Assembly: GCA_000827495.1 (NCBI GenBank)
Contig: KN817543.1
Coordinates: 124,001 to 188,000, forward strand
Length of the DNA stretch: 64,000 bases
Reading direction: 5' to 3'
Source: Hypholoma sublateritium FD-334 SS-4
Lineage: Eukaryota; Basidiomycota; Agaricomycetes; Agaricales; Strophariaceae
The notes beneath the pieces were generated by a model. That model worked only from the letters and a program-made list of their open reading frames with translations, was not told where the DNA came from and searched no databases. The number at the start of each line of letters is the position of its first letter. The stretch's first letter is position 1. Shown one piece after another: positions 48,157 to 59,796 of the stretch. A program made the position numbers and the translations under genes.

Positions 48157-49399
48157 TCGCGTCATGCTCACTTCGCCGTGCGGCTGGACGTGCGAGGGTG
48201 AGCGCGGTGCGACAGCGCGAACGAGGAATCGCCGCGGAACTCTCGCGCGCGTTCGCAGGTTTTGAAGGGCTCCGCCTGTCTCGCAGTCTCAGAGCGTTCC
48301 AGCACCTGTGCAGAATCTACATGCATGGATCGCACTGAAGATGGGACTTTCCCGCTCCGCGCTGCGCACCGGACCGCGCACACGCGCGAAGGGTTGTAGT
48401 GCAGCTCCGCGAGCGGTGTATGGGTCTCAGTGAGTGGCAGAAATTGGGGGATGGTTGGTGTTGCGGCAAATGGGGCTTGTTTAAGTGGGAGCGCTGTGGA
48501 GCGCGCGTGGAGCGGGAGGAGCGTTGAAGGCATTGTTGGCATTTGGAGTGCGATGGGGGCCATGGGGCGCTGATGGACGGCGAGTGGGGAGCTTATATAT
48601 CCGCGGCACTTTGTTCCGTGCAAGCGGCGTGTCTTTGAAAGCGCTTTGTGTGGATGTACAAACGTATGGTGATATTGGAAGGATAAATAACAAAGAACAT
48701 TGAGACTTACGTGTGCGCGACGGAGTGTACGCGCTTGTTTGAGCCTAACAAATAGCTTCAGCTGCCGAAACCGTGCTGGTATATCAATTCGTCTCTATAG
48801 TGGAAATCAAATATATGCAGAATTTCGACATACGACAGCGGGCGTTGCTTGCTTTCAATGCACTGGTAAAGAATTGTTCCGGGGCCGGTGCATGGAAATA
48901 GCCGGCAATTGTATGTCGGGGAGCTTACTTACCTAAACATGCCCTTTGGCCACCTCTCATCGTCCCCGCTGGCGCAGCCGTCGCAGCCCGCGTGAAGGCG
49001 CCGCCTGTACGTGGATTCCATATCTATACACGGTTCGCCAACCCTTTCTGAATCTCTATCCAGTCTTTCACATCTGCTCCAGGTCACCGTAACCCCACCG
49101 CCCGCCGACCACACGTCCCCGCCTGTGCGCTCTCGGGCCATGATTCCAGGCAGGCTTTCTCACTTGTGCACGTATGCATGAGTGCGGCGCTCCTGGTACA
49201 ATTTGGCAAGAACTTCCACAGGCGCATACGTCAAGTCACAGCCGCCGTCGCTCTTCGACCTTTCTCGTGGCCCTATGTGCGGCTCCCACAGCGACTCCGA
49301 TTCCGTCGCTGTTTCCCCGCTTCAAGGTTCTCTCCTCCTGCCTTCAGCCCGTCTCAGTACTGCCTTTCAGACAGTACAATGTCCTAAAGAACACCTCTA
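48157..49399. other. No supportable gene
   Basis: GC-rich DNA directly after the telomeric tract. Frames of up to 150 codons on the minus strand are motif-free. Confidence 0.35.
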
Positions 49400-50750
49400 C
49401 ACGCACATCCCGCCTTCAATGAAATTGGAACGTGTTTGTCCCGCCGCCATATCCACACCGAGCTCAGCATCGCGACCAGTATTGACTCAGATCTGCATCG
49501 CGCGTGCATCGCACATTCACATCCAGCGCGCCGGTGTCTCCCCTACCTACTCCGCCCGTGTTCGCATTCCCACCACCTCCCCGCTCCGTCGTCCATCTCC
49601 TGCCTTCGTGTGTTCTTCTGGATAGGCCACCGCCACACGACCTGCATCCCATGTGCAACTCCCACCACGAACGCGCTGCCGTCGCGTCTCCCTATTTCAC
49701 GACTATCGCTTCCCTGTCTGCTGTGCGTCGCCGTCTTCGCGCCACCGCGCGTCTCCTGCCTAGGCGGTCTGTCGCCCAGCCACATGTCGCTATGATTCAT
49801 CGCCTGCGGTCAGCGGATCCCTTGTGTATGCTTCCCGCCGCTGTCTCCGCGCCCCAGCCCAATGTCTAGGCGGTACATACCCGAGCGTGCGTCATCACCG
49901 GTATGTACCGCCTGATGGAGCCTGAATCGCCTGGGCGCGGACCTTGCGGGGAGCGTACACCCCCCCCGTACGGGCGCATGCTGCTACGTGCGTGTCTCGG
50001 CTTCAGTGAAATCGGCCCCTCTACGCGCACACTGCGCATCCGGAGCGGCGGATCGCGCGCCTGGTGCCCTTATGCATCCTCCTCGCCGCTCTCTCCGTGC
50101 CCCAGCCAAGGTTCTAGGCGGTACATACTCGAGTATACGCCGCCGCCGGTATTTCCCGCCTAATCGAACCCGAGTCGCCCTGGGCGCGGAAGTTGCACTT
50201 GGCGACGTACATCGCTCCCTTGCGTATCGCCCGCTACCCCTGCCTGCTCCCTCCTTCCACATTCGCAGTTCGCCGGCTACCGCTGCCTGCGCGCCCTGGG
50301 CGTTCTTCCAGATAGAACGCGTCTCTGCACGCCGCTGAGGCGTGTCCTAACTAATATAATGGACAGCTCGAATAGCAGCGTGCACGCGTGTGGGGAGCAG
50401 CGCATGTCACCTATCTGCTGGCCGTTTTCCCGCTGGCCACCTGCCTCCCTCGTCCGCTGCACGAATTTCCATCAGACGGGCCACTGCACTGGCGTGCGCC
50501 ACGATGGGCATGGCCCGTCGTGCAACGGTCGTGGGGTAAGTGTACGGTGTATCTTCGTCTTTTTCCGTCTGATCGCACTCCCTCTCAGCGCCTGGGCGAC
50601 GCCCGCCGCCGCCGTCTCCTCGCTGGTTCTCTTCTTCCCAGACAGGACACCCGCGAACATACGCTGCTACGTGTACGTCGGTCTGGTCCCGTGGATTCCA
50701 AGGGGGGGCAGGGGCGGCGCTCATTGCGTATGTAGCGCTCATATTGATAC
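49400..50750 (+). repeat. Diverged dispersed repeat, inverted partner of copy A
   Basis: Plus-strand counterpart of 28.5-29.4 kb. The best match is at 50600-50700, where gacaggacacccgcgaacat and gtctggtcc recur in reverse. Confidence 0.55.
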
Positions 50751-53700
50751 GCTTGTAATATCTCCACAGGGCGTCAAGTCAGCGCTACTTCATATCGACG
50801 TTGTTTTGTTCACATAGCGTCAGCAAGGCAAAGTGAGGCGATTTACGGGAAATTATGCCCTTTTCCCTACGAAATTGTTATTTAAATAAACTTTATATTG
50901 ACATGTAATTTTTCCAGTGCCCGCTTACTAAAAATTACAATTATGCTAAGTACGCGCGCAGCTCAACGACGATTTGTTAATTTGTACCGAGCGCGTTTAC
51001 GAAATGACATGTGCGAAGGTGCAGTATTCTCAGAGATGAGACCGACAGAAATCAATTACACAGGCACGATATAAATCAGGAAACTACGCTTTGATACACA
51101 ACGAAACTTCCCACATGTGCGTTCATGTTCGTGTCACTACAAGCTACTACAAGTGAAGGGTGTAGCGCACGCTATAGAATACGAGGAAACCAAAAATAAC
51201 CTGTGAAAGTACATACACGCTAATACCCTGCCGTTGATTGGCTGGATAAATCTTCAGCGTCGCGGAAATTGAATTGGGCTGTGCAGCTCGCGTCCAGGGA
51301 GCATCGTCTCTTTCACGCTCGTCCACCACCAAGCCCTCGCGCCCCTCGCCACATCGCCGTCTACCCATAGCCCCGATCTATCCGCGATCTATCTGATTCT
51401 TTACCTACGTGCGCTCGCCTCCATCGCAGCGCTTCACGGGCCCATCTGCTGTCCACTGTCTGTCGTCTTCTCTGCGCGCCCGTGCCTCACTACCATTGAC
51501 AGACAGAAATCCACCCAGGCGTATTCCGCCAGGGTCATTGCCTTTCTTTCAGACAAGATATATGGTTTGGAGGCTTTGCAGGAGTGCACCGGGACTATGC
51601 AGCCCTGTACAGCCGCCGCTCATTAGCATCGCTGTACTCCAGCGCACCGCCATATATCAACCTGTAGATTGTTACCGTGTCCCTTCGCGCACTCCACGCA
51701 CCCACTGCACACCGCCCTCTACCGTCTCCCCGCGCCACGCGCTTTCTTCCCGACAGAAAAACCCCTGGCGCAGGTCTCTACTCGGAACTCACGCCTGTTG
51801 GGTGACAATCTCACTGTCTGTTGTGCGCGCATTCTGCATGTGGCCCGCACCTTCCGTACGCTTCCCTCCTCTTTCTCTTTCCGTCATCTCGCTTCCGCCC
51901 TCGCTCGCGTACTTACGCAGCCAGTTCCCGTCGCTCTGGGCGTCCGCCGCCCGTGCACACCGCGTCGCGCATCTCCCGCTTGGTCTCCTGTGATTGCGTG
52001 CCATCCACCCGTATTGTGCGCCGCCCTCCGCGCCCTCCGCGCTCCGTGCATGTGTATACCTTCAGGCACGGCGTCTCCCGACATGCATCTCCATGGAAAT
52101 TCCTCGCCTGTTGCATTGTTTAATCGCTGTACATCACGGGGCGCGCAGCCCGTGCGCGGCGCAGCGCAGAACATATCTCACACGCCTGTGCCGTGGCCCC
52201 CAGGTTCGCGCATGCACGATGTTGGGTGCATCTGCTGCCGGCTACACACTCTGCGTCAAATGTCGTCGTACCTGACGGCCCAGCGTCCGCCGCACGCCTC
52301 CGCGTGTATGTCTCGCTCACGCTGACCGCCCTCCGTCAGCGTCGCTGCGCTCCCAAGCGTTGGTTCCAGACAACACTCATCCCTGGCGTGGGGCGCCACG
52401 GGATGTGTTCGCCTGGTTATTGTCTAATCCATAGACTTGGACGAGCGCAACACGCATGCGGCGCGGCGCGTCGCTGATGAGTATGCATGTGCGTGTCACC
52501 CATGCACACACCCGTGTTCCCGCATGCTATCCACTCGCCACTTGTCTCATGCTGCCGGCTCCGCACCCCAACGCTTTCCTACGCGACTGGGAGCTTCCCG
52601 GTGCATATATCCCCCGCGTTACATGGCCGGTATCGGAATCGTCGGGCGGCACGCAACGTGCATTCCGCACGGCGCGTGTTTCGCATACGGGATGCGCTCG
52701 GTGCCGTGCTTCACCATACGCGGGCTCGCGCGCACACGAAAACGCGGCCACTTCCGCGTCCGCTATCCCTCTCTCCCACATATTTTCCGGTCACTACACG
52801 CCGCCGTCGCCGCCTCCTCTCCCTGGGCATATCTTCCAGACAGGAAATGCGCGGGAACACGCCTCACGTGCATGACCCGCCTGGTATGAAGGCCGTAAGA
52901 TGTAGACGGGGCGCAATGGGCAGTTCGTCTGGAGCACAAGTTATATACTCTTCATCTATTGCGTCGCGCCGTTCTGCGCGTCTCTCTGCCCTCCATAACC
53001 CACACCGTGCACTGGCCATCTCGTAGTCCGCTGTGCCACAAGCGGCGTCCCGTATTGATCATACATTCCCTGCGCCTGTTGTCAGTCCACCAGGCACTGA
53101 CGCGTAACGCCCTGCAGCGATGATCCAGTGCTACATGAACAACCAGGCATCTCCCCCCACGGCGTCCCGCAGACATGGATAGCACCACTGGGAAATCGAG
53201 TGCATGCTCTCCGCGAGGCTCGTCCCGCTGGCCGCCGCGGCGTTCGCGACCTCGAGGAGTAGTAACCGGCGGCGTCTAGCATAGTGCATCACCTCGCTTA
53301 CCTCCCGCTGCCGTGCAGCTGCCTCATCTGACGCTTCACGGCGCTCTGTGCGTCTCCGCCCACTATGACGCGCACCGCACACTGACCATCCTGCAGCCCG
53401 TCACGCCACGAGTGCACGCGCACGCGCACGCATACACTCCGCGTTGTAACGTCTCTTTTCATTAAACTGTCCGTACCCGGCGTGTAGTAATTGTGAAATC
53501 AAGCGCGTATAATTGTATTTACAAACATACCGCTTTTTTTCCTTGTCTCGAAGTTTACTTTTCTCATTTTTCTTTGAGTAAATTAGGTTACGCCTTCCGG
53601 CTTATTCTACTGACCAATAACTCATTCTTTCTATTATATGTCTTCTACATGTAAATCTCATCCTTATTTTGTTATTTCCCTCCAAATGGTTCAAACCTAA
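50751..53700. other. Repeat-like GC-rich DNA; no supportable gene
   Basis: Several blocks begin with variants of ccagacag(g/a)a, as in the dispersed repeat. About 51.88-52.0 kb matches 45.78-45.91 kb in reverse. Short cacgcgcacgcgcacgca repeats lie near 53415. Confidence 0.4.
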
Positions 53701-54428
53701 TTCCGAATGAGGCTTAAAATTATGTTCAACCTAACGCAAACGGGGCCTCCACCTTGCCTCATTTCATCAATACGCGTCATTTCCAGTGGTTGTCAGGAAA
53801 GATTCTCGCCGATCTCGTTGTCCACAAATGGTCCATGTTTTGCGCAATCGCCTCCAGCTCCGACGAAGCGCTTCGCGACTACTAAGAGGCTCTCAACTTC
53901 GGTAGAATGAGCGCAGGTATCCCGCCCACCGCTGCCCGCCACCCATCAATACCAGGGCATCACACCCATGGTACTCACGCGAGAACGTCTGACTCCCAGG
54001 CTTGCTTTTACAGACCACATTCGCCTACGGTTACTCAGGCGTGCTCTGGACTTTTCCCGTGAATGGGGACTCAATTGCATTCCCACAATCATTACTTTGT
54101 GAACGTGTTTGGGGTAACTAGTGCACGCCCATGACCACGCGCTTATCCGTGAGGTCCCCAAGCGACATGTCTGTGAGTGCTTACCACTCATTATTATTCA
54201 TCGCGCAGGTGAGAGCTTACCAGTTCCTGCCGCGCTTGTCTGCGGGTTTCACTCCCGTTGGATTTCTCGGAGTGTGAGCGCTGACTTGTCCCTGCAGAGA
54301 CTGCTCAGAGAGATCTTGAAGGCAAGCCGGTGGCCGAAGGCACGTGTTAGACGCGCTCTCCTTTATATGTTGGAAGGCCTTAGGTGCGTAGTATCATCAT
54401 CAGAACATTAGCTCTCTATATTGAATGA

Positions 54429-54737
54429 ATGCAAAGACGTCACGTGACACCCGCAGGCGGGGTGAATCGATACTTATTCGTCTACAAGCTAGACGAAGCC
54501 AGCGCTCGAAAAGCTGCACTTCGGTAATCAAACCTCGATCTCTTTACCCGCGTCGCCTCTTGGAACGCGGCCGGAATGGGGGAGGCCGAGGAGAGGCGCA
54601 GGCACCACGCAAGCACCGTGGGAAACGGCAGCACATCATCCATCACGGCCGGGATGGGCGAGCCGCGACTCAAGCTTGACTTCGGAGATCCGATTATCCA
54701 AGAAGATAATCTGCCACGGTGGAGACAGAAACGCTAG
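54429..54737 (+). pseudogene. Possible broken gene fragment with one in-frame stop
   Basis: The frame reads VNRYLFVYKLDEASARKAAL, then a TAA at 54525, then continues in the same frame through NLDLFTRVASWNAAGMGEAE to DFGDPIIQEDNLPRWRQKR and a stop. Composition looks coding on both sides. No splice pair bridges the stop well. Upstream plus-strand stretches (53.78-53.88 and 53.95-54.1 kb) may belong to the same decayed gene. The family is not recognised. Confidence 0.3.
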
Positions 54738-55489
54738 ATGAAGGGCTCCGATTCAGAGAACGAGAAAAATGCACTAATATAGCTTGTTGATCCAGTTGTT
54801 TATAAATGATAATTCATGTAACTTTTTTGTGAATACTATACATATCTACCTTGTAGATTCTACACCAGGTCCTACCACACCACACAAAAACAGAACCAAG
54901 CCATGGACAATATAAGCGGAGGTTTTAATAGTACACCATGATACTTGACTAAAACCTAAGGAAGCGCAACCACGACCTGGGAACACTCGACCACGAGCTG
55001 ACCTATTCAGTACGATGTACGCCATGAAAACCTGGCTTTGTTGGGTGTACAAACAGAGCATGATGATCTCGAATAAATGGCGGAAAATAATGTCATACCG
55101 TGTGGTTGGACGCCCTCCAGCGCGTATTGTCAATGGGCGATAATCCAAGGCTCCGTGAACGATGAACGATGAACTTTCGTCCCGGACTCCCTCTCGCACG
55201 TACGGCGCGCGCCACTGGACTTTCGAGCGCCTGCTCTCCTTATAGCTCGCCCCTTGAAATCGGCCAGGTTTTCGTGTGAGGTATCCAGTGCGTTTGCATC
55301 CCGAAACACCGAAATATAACCATTTTGAGCGTTAGGAGCATGACTCGGGCAAATGACTATAGGGAGCAAATTCAGCACATGAAACTCGCGGACTCTCGTC
55401 GCTAGAGCGCATGCAGGTACACCTAGATACCAATTTCCGTGATATTTAAACTACAGCATACCGTAAAAACCTAGCTAGCTACTTCCCTT

Positions 55490-55680
55490 CTCCCTGGTAC
55501 ATTTTCCCCCCATTCCTATCTTGAGGAGTCCAGTCTCTCGCTCATTTCGAAGTTCCCAGTACATAGATTATTATTTATTCCCTAAATAAATACACTACAC
55601 TCCTTACCTTTCCGTGAACCCCCAAGACGTCCACACCAGTCGTCGCTCGCACCCCACAACAACCTTTCATTCGACCTGGA
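55490..55680 (-). repeat. Dispersed repeat, copy 2 (inverted partner of 37925-38115)
   Basis: This is the reverse complement of the copy at 37.9-38.1 kb with few changes, including the acttcgaa core and the attccctaaataaatac stretch. Confidence 0.8.
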
Positions 55681-55831
55681 AAAGTAACTATTCGATGCTC
55701 CGCGGCATTCTCAGCGTCTCGTTCGTCCATGCGCGGCCGTATTGGTGTACGTCCCTCCGTTGTGCGAGTGACTCGGAGTGCATGCATGGTCTGATTTATT
55801 GACGTGAGCAGCTTGACTGTACCGTTGTGGA

Positions 55832-56365
55832 CTACCTGCACACGCGCAGATTCCACATACTTGGAAATGTGGCCAAGTGGGGTCTGCGCGCGGCTACCTC
55901 TAGGGGAATGCTGATCAATTCCTCAATCGCGTATTGTTTCGAAACGATTCTCTGGATCTCCAGTGTCACATCACGCGCCCGGGATGCGCGAACCTTAACC
56001 TCTGGACCGTCGATTCCACCTGTTGCGGCCGTGACATTGGAAGCAAGCGGTACTTCATATGTGCGTCTACTAATATTATTTGTAAATTTGCCACCGTTGA
56101 TAATGAAGTGATTTGCATTGTTATAAAATTCCATAGACGAACCTGCATGTGCATTAGACACGAGTACCCAGGAAAAGACGACGATAAGCATGAAGAAACT
56201 TCGATAACGACGTTCCAGATAGCTAATCGTGAGTGGACTAAGGACGCGGAAGGTATTAAGAGTGATTTTAGGGTCGCAGACCAGAAGGACTTCGGAGAAC
56301 TTGGAGGTGCTGAGCGTGGAGGCCTCAGCATATACACATTTACTAATCCGAGACACTGATACCAC
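55832..56365 (-). CDS. Open frame of 177 codons, unknown
   Basis: Uninterrupted minus-strand frame. It contains a hydrophobic segment (SFFMLIVVFSWVLVSNAHA) followed by SSMEFYNNANHFIINGGKF. The second part recalls the short beta-rich leader (x-N-x-x-x-F-x-I-x-G-G-x-F) found at the start of many Agaricomycete NACHT-type NTPases. No NTPase motif follows within the window. It may be the first exon of a lost gene, a signal-anchored protein, or chance. Confidence 0.25.
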   Translation of the reverse strand: MVSVSRISKCVYAEASTLSTSKFSEVLLVCDPKITLNTFRVLSPLTISYLERRYRSFFMLIVVFSWVLVSNAHAGSSMEFYNNANHFIINGGKFTNNISRRTYEVPLASNVTAATGGIDGPEVKVRASRARDVTLEIQRIVSKQYAIEELISIPLEVAARRPHLATFPSMWNLRVCR

Positions 56366-56369
56366 GGCG

Positions 56370-57260
56370 CGCCGGGCGCGGTGCCGGATACGGGCCGTCG
56401 TGGGAGCGTTCGGAGCACGGTCCGCTGAGGTGGTCTGTGCGCTGAGGGACCTTCTTTCTCTCTTTCCACTTCACGCATTTCAACGGTGATACCGTACATA
56501 ACTCTCCTATGCGCTCGTGGGGTCATGGATGTAAGGATCCGGGGACACAAGGTATGTGGACTCTATGCCCCGTTCTGCTCTTCTGACCTTCTTTGCCCTC
56601 GCAGTCTATGCCGTTCGCGTCTCGCTTTCAATCGTCGTGGGCGCTGTCAGCGCGTTCCTGTTTGTTTCACAGGTCGCTGCGTCCGCCCCGTTTCCCTCCA
56701 CCTCTCGCCACCGATACACAGTGTCATACTTCCAAGCATGTCTGCTCAGCTGAGTGTGATCCGCCAATGCCCAACACTTTAGCGCGGGTGTAGATTTGGC
56801 TTGCGGGCGAACGGCGGGCTGTGTCTGGTACGTATGATGTATGTATGTACACCCCTTCCTCCCATGCTTCGTTCTTCGGCTTCCTTGCTGGCTAACTTCC
56901 ACTGTTTATGATTATCAGCTACGATTGCCCCTCCGGATCCCGGTGCTCCCTGGCCTTGTTATTCTCCGCCGTCCTGGAAGGAACGCATGCGGGCCCTCCC
57001 TCCCGATAAATTGTCCAACGCCGCATCTCATCTTGGTGTACTGTCATCTGCGGCCAACCAAACCGGTACGTACGTCGCCACATCACAATCCATCTTACCT
57101 TCCCTTCTTTCACATTGTCTCCGCCACTGATTTACCCTCCTCGCTTCACCGTCCTTTTCCACCACGTCTTCTCCACGGCGCTCACAAGTGCTTCTCTCTC
57201 TTATTAGATTTATGCATGCACGGATTTGTCCCATTGTGACATATCGACGGCATTCCAGGT
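56370..57260 (+). repeat. Diverged dispersed repeat, inverted partner of copy B
   Basis: Plus-strand counterpart of 44.6-45.45 kb. Shared words include tcgctttcaatcg and ggcgctgtcagcgcgttc-like sequence. One frame has a hydrophobic helix, RVSLSIVVGAVSAFLFVSQV, comparable with RVLLSIAAGAVGAFMVALQV in the other copy. Confidence 0.55.
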
Positions 57261-59796
57261 GTGTGCGTCTTGCAGTGCTGCGCGACGCTGCTGCCTTTCG
57301 TTCGCTTTTCTAATTCTTCGTTTTTATTAGTATTCACGGCGTTCCCTACTGTGGATGTTACTACAGCGCTGACCCACTTGATTAGTGACAATAATGGTAT
57401 GTCGAGGCCCAAATTCATGATCCATCTCACCTTCACGCATCTCAGCATCTTTTCGCCGACAGGCCTTCAGTCGCTCCTCATCGTCCCTTCGTGTAGGCGT
57501 TATCATTCATGCGTGAGCCTCCTGGTGCGTAGCCATCATATCTGTTCATTCGTCTCATCTCCGTTCCTTTCTACAGCTCCGACCCTATCTGAATATCGCG
57601 TCGCCGCCATAGACCTTCCCGTATCCATGTGGAATGTATGCGCGTTGCACGCTGCCTGCGCCTCGTTTTTCATTGCGGTGCGTCTTCGCCCTCCCACCAC
57701 CTTCTACGAGTGTATTTGCCCCCTATTCTACACCGCCATTCCCCTCCCAAGTACCAGCACATTCCGTACACATATTTGCAGATTCCTTCATCTCAAAAAG
57801 GCGACTGATGTGCATGCACCCAGTGGCAATTATGCATACTAGCGTGTAGTTTTGTTTCATGAGGGAATATGGGGTGTGTGCGCTGCCTGTTCCACTTCTA
57901 CTGGGCTCTGTGTTGCAGTCATGTAGCGCGCCAGCAGCGCAGGGCGCGATCACCCTGTATGACTACCCCAACCCGAGACAGAGACATCCCGGCACGCTGC
58001 GAGCCGCGGAGCTGCATAGGTGCGCACCGCGGAGGCGCGATACTCAACGCACTTTTGCATACATACCCCCCCCTCCAGCCTCGATCGCAGCGTGCAGACG
58101 ATGTGCACTGCGGAGCGGGCCGTCACTGTGGTTCCGTCGGCTGTTGTCTGGATAGGAATGTCGGTGACTCGGTGCGGAGCTGAAGTGCTAATGACACGCG
58201 GAAATCGCTGATTTCGGGAAGTGGTGCAGGATCCATTCGACGCGCACGCGATGGTTATTGGGGCGTTGGATGCGCTGCAGAGACGAGCAGGGTTATTCTA
58301 CGGCTGAGGGAGAGGATCAGGCATCGGGGGGGGGAACGTGGCTTAGGACCAGTCCCACGCGTCGCGAAAGCACGTGGAGCGTCGCGGGTTTCGCAGGTAG
58401 GGAAGAACAGAGGGACGGGAAGCGCGCCGCGTCTGAATCAGGAACGCGCTCACCGTTTCGGCGTCTTGTATCTGTTCCATCCAATTGATCGTGCCCTCAA
58501 ACGAAAGTTTTGAGATTACGACCTGAGCAGACGGCTGCTAGTGCATGTCGCGCAGTCAGTGCATATAGGTACATATATGCACTTGTGCCGCCGAGGGGCC
58601 GTCTCTCGCCGCTCTATGCGGACGTGTATGCGCGCAGCAAAGCATGCTAGAAGTTCAACTAGCAGAAGCGATTTCAGTGCGTGCCGCGTCCCTTTGAGTG
58701 CCGCCTGCTGTGTTTTCATCAAGAGAGGGCTTTCTGCGTCTGGTGTAACGAGGATGAGGAGGAGCTTTCAATTGGGCGCGGGAAGCGCGCAGCGCGGACT
58801 CGTTGTACTAGCTCTAATACTGCTAGTATACTCGCCGTCCGGGCGCTGCGCTGATCCACCGCCGCTCCTCGCCACCCCTCTCGGCGCATATCGCGCGAAC
58901 CTGCCCTCTTCTATTTTCAACACACTGCCTTCCGATCTCTGCCGCGCAGCCGAACACGACACATGCGCACGCTGTCCTTGTTCTTCCGCCCCCAAAACAC
59001 TGCGCGGCTCATTTCTACGAGCGGCTCGCAGGTAGGAAACACGATACGACGCGGCTCAAGGTTCCCGCGCCATTTCAGCTTGTTGATCTGCTGCTGGCGT
59101 AGGTGTTGTATCTGCTGAGGCGATACACACGGTCTGTCGTGACGCGCGCTGGACATGGCGTGCCTGCCCTCGCAATACATACGTGATACATCCGCGAATG
59201 TCGCCCAACGTCGGGCGCTGTCGGGTCTGAATCCACGCCGCGTACCTCCGCTGGACTACTCCAGACGCCCCCCAAGAAAGTTATATGCTTTAGAGTGCGC
59301 GTTTTATGTACGCGCCGCGCAAGGCTCCATGATAGAGCCCAGATATGCGGTGCATGGGCGCGGCATCGATATCAATGGCTATCTGGTCTGACAATCATGT
59401 TCAAGGAAGAGGCAAACTCAAATCCCAAGGTTATGCTTTGTAAAGCAGAGTATTGCTAATTGTATCCGAGGGTACGGTATTCCGTGTGGTGCTGATTGAA
59501 TTCACCGGTTTGGTAGTGATGAAACAGATGGTGAATATGCACAGGAACCCAGGCGTTTGCCTAATTTAAATGACAGCTGAGCTCTGCGACTGAGCGTTCA
59601 TTGGATAAAGCAGAAGTTTAGGGAGTATCAGAATTTTAGAGCCTGTGCGCCCGTTCATAATATAGCTATAATTATTTCCAGGAGGGCTTTTCCGTATCAT
59701 AAATTCTATCGGCATTCCATCTACATCGGACTCTTGTGGTTATTTTGGTCATCGCGCCTGCATAGCAATTCAGGACCAAGTATCTAGCACGCGTCG
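57261..59796. other. No supportable gene
   Basis: A 193-codon plus-strand frame (57261-57842) has no motif. From 58 kb the DNA is again GC-rich with overlapping frames. The last 400 bases are the 3' flank of the next gene. Confidence 0.35.
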
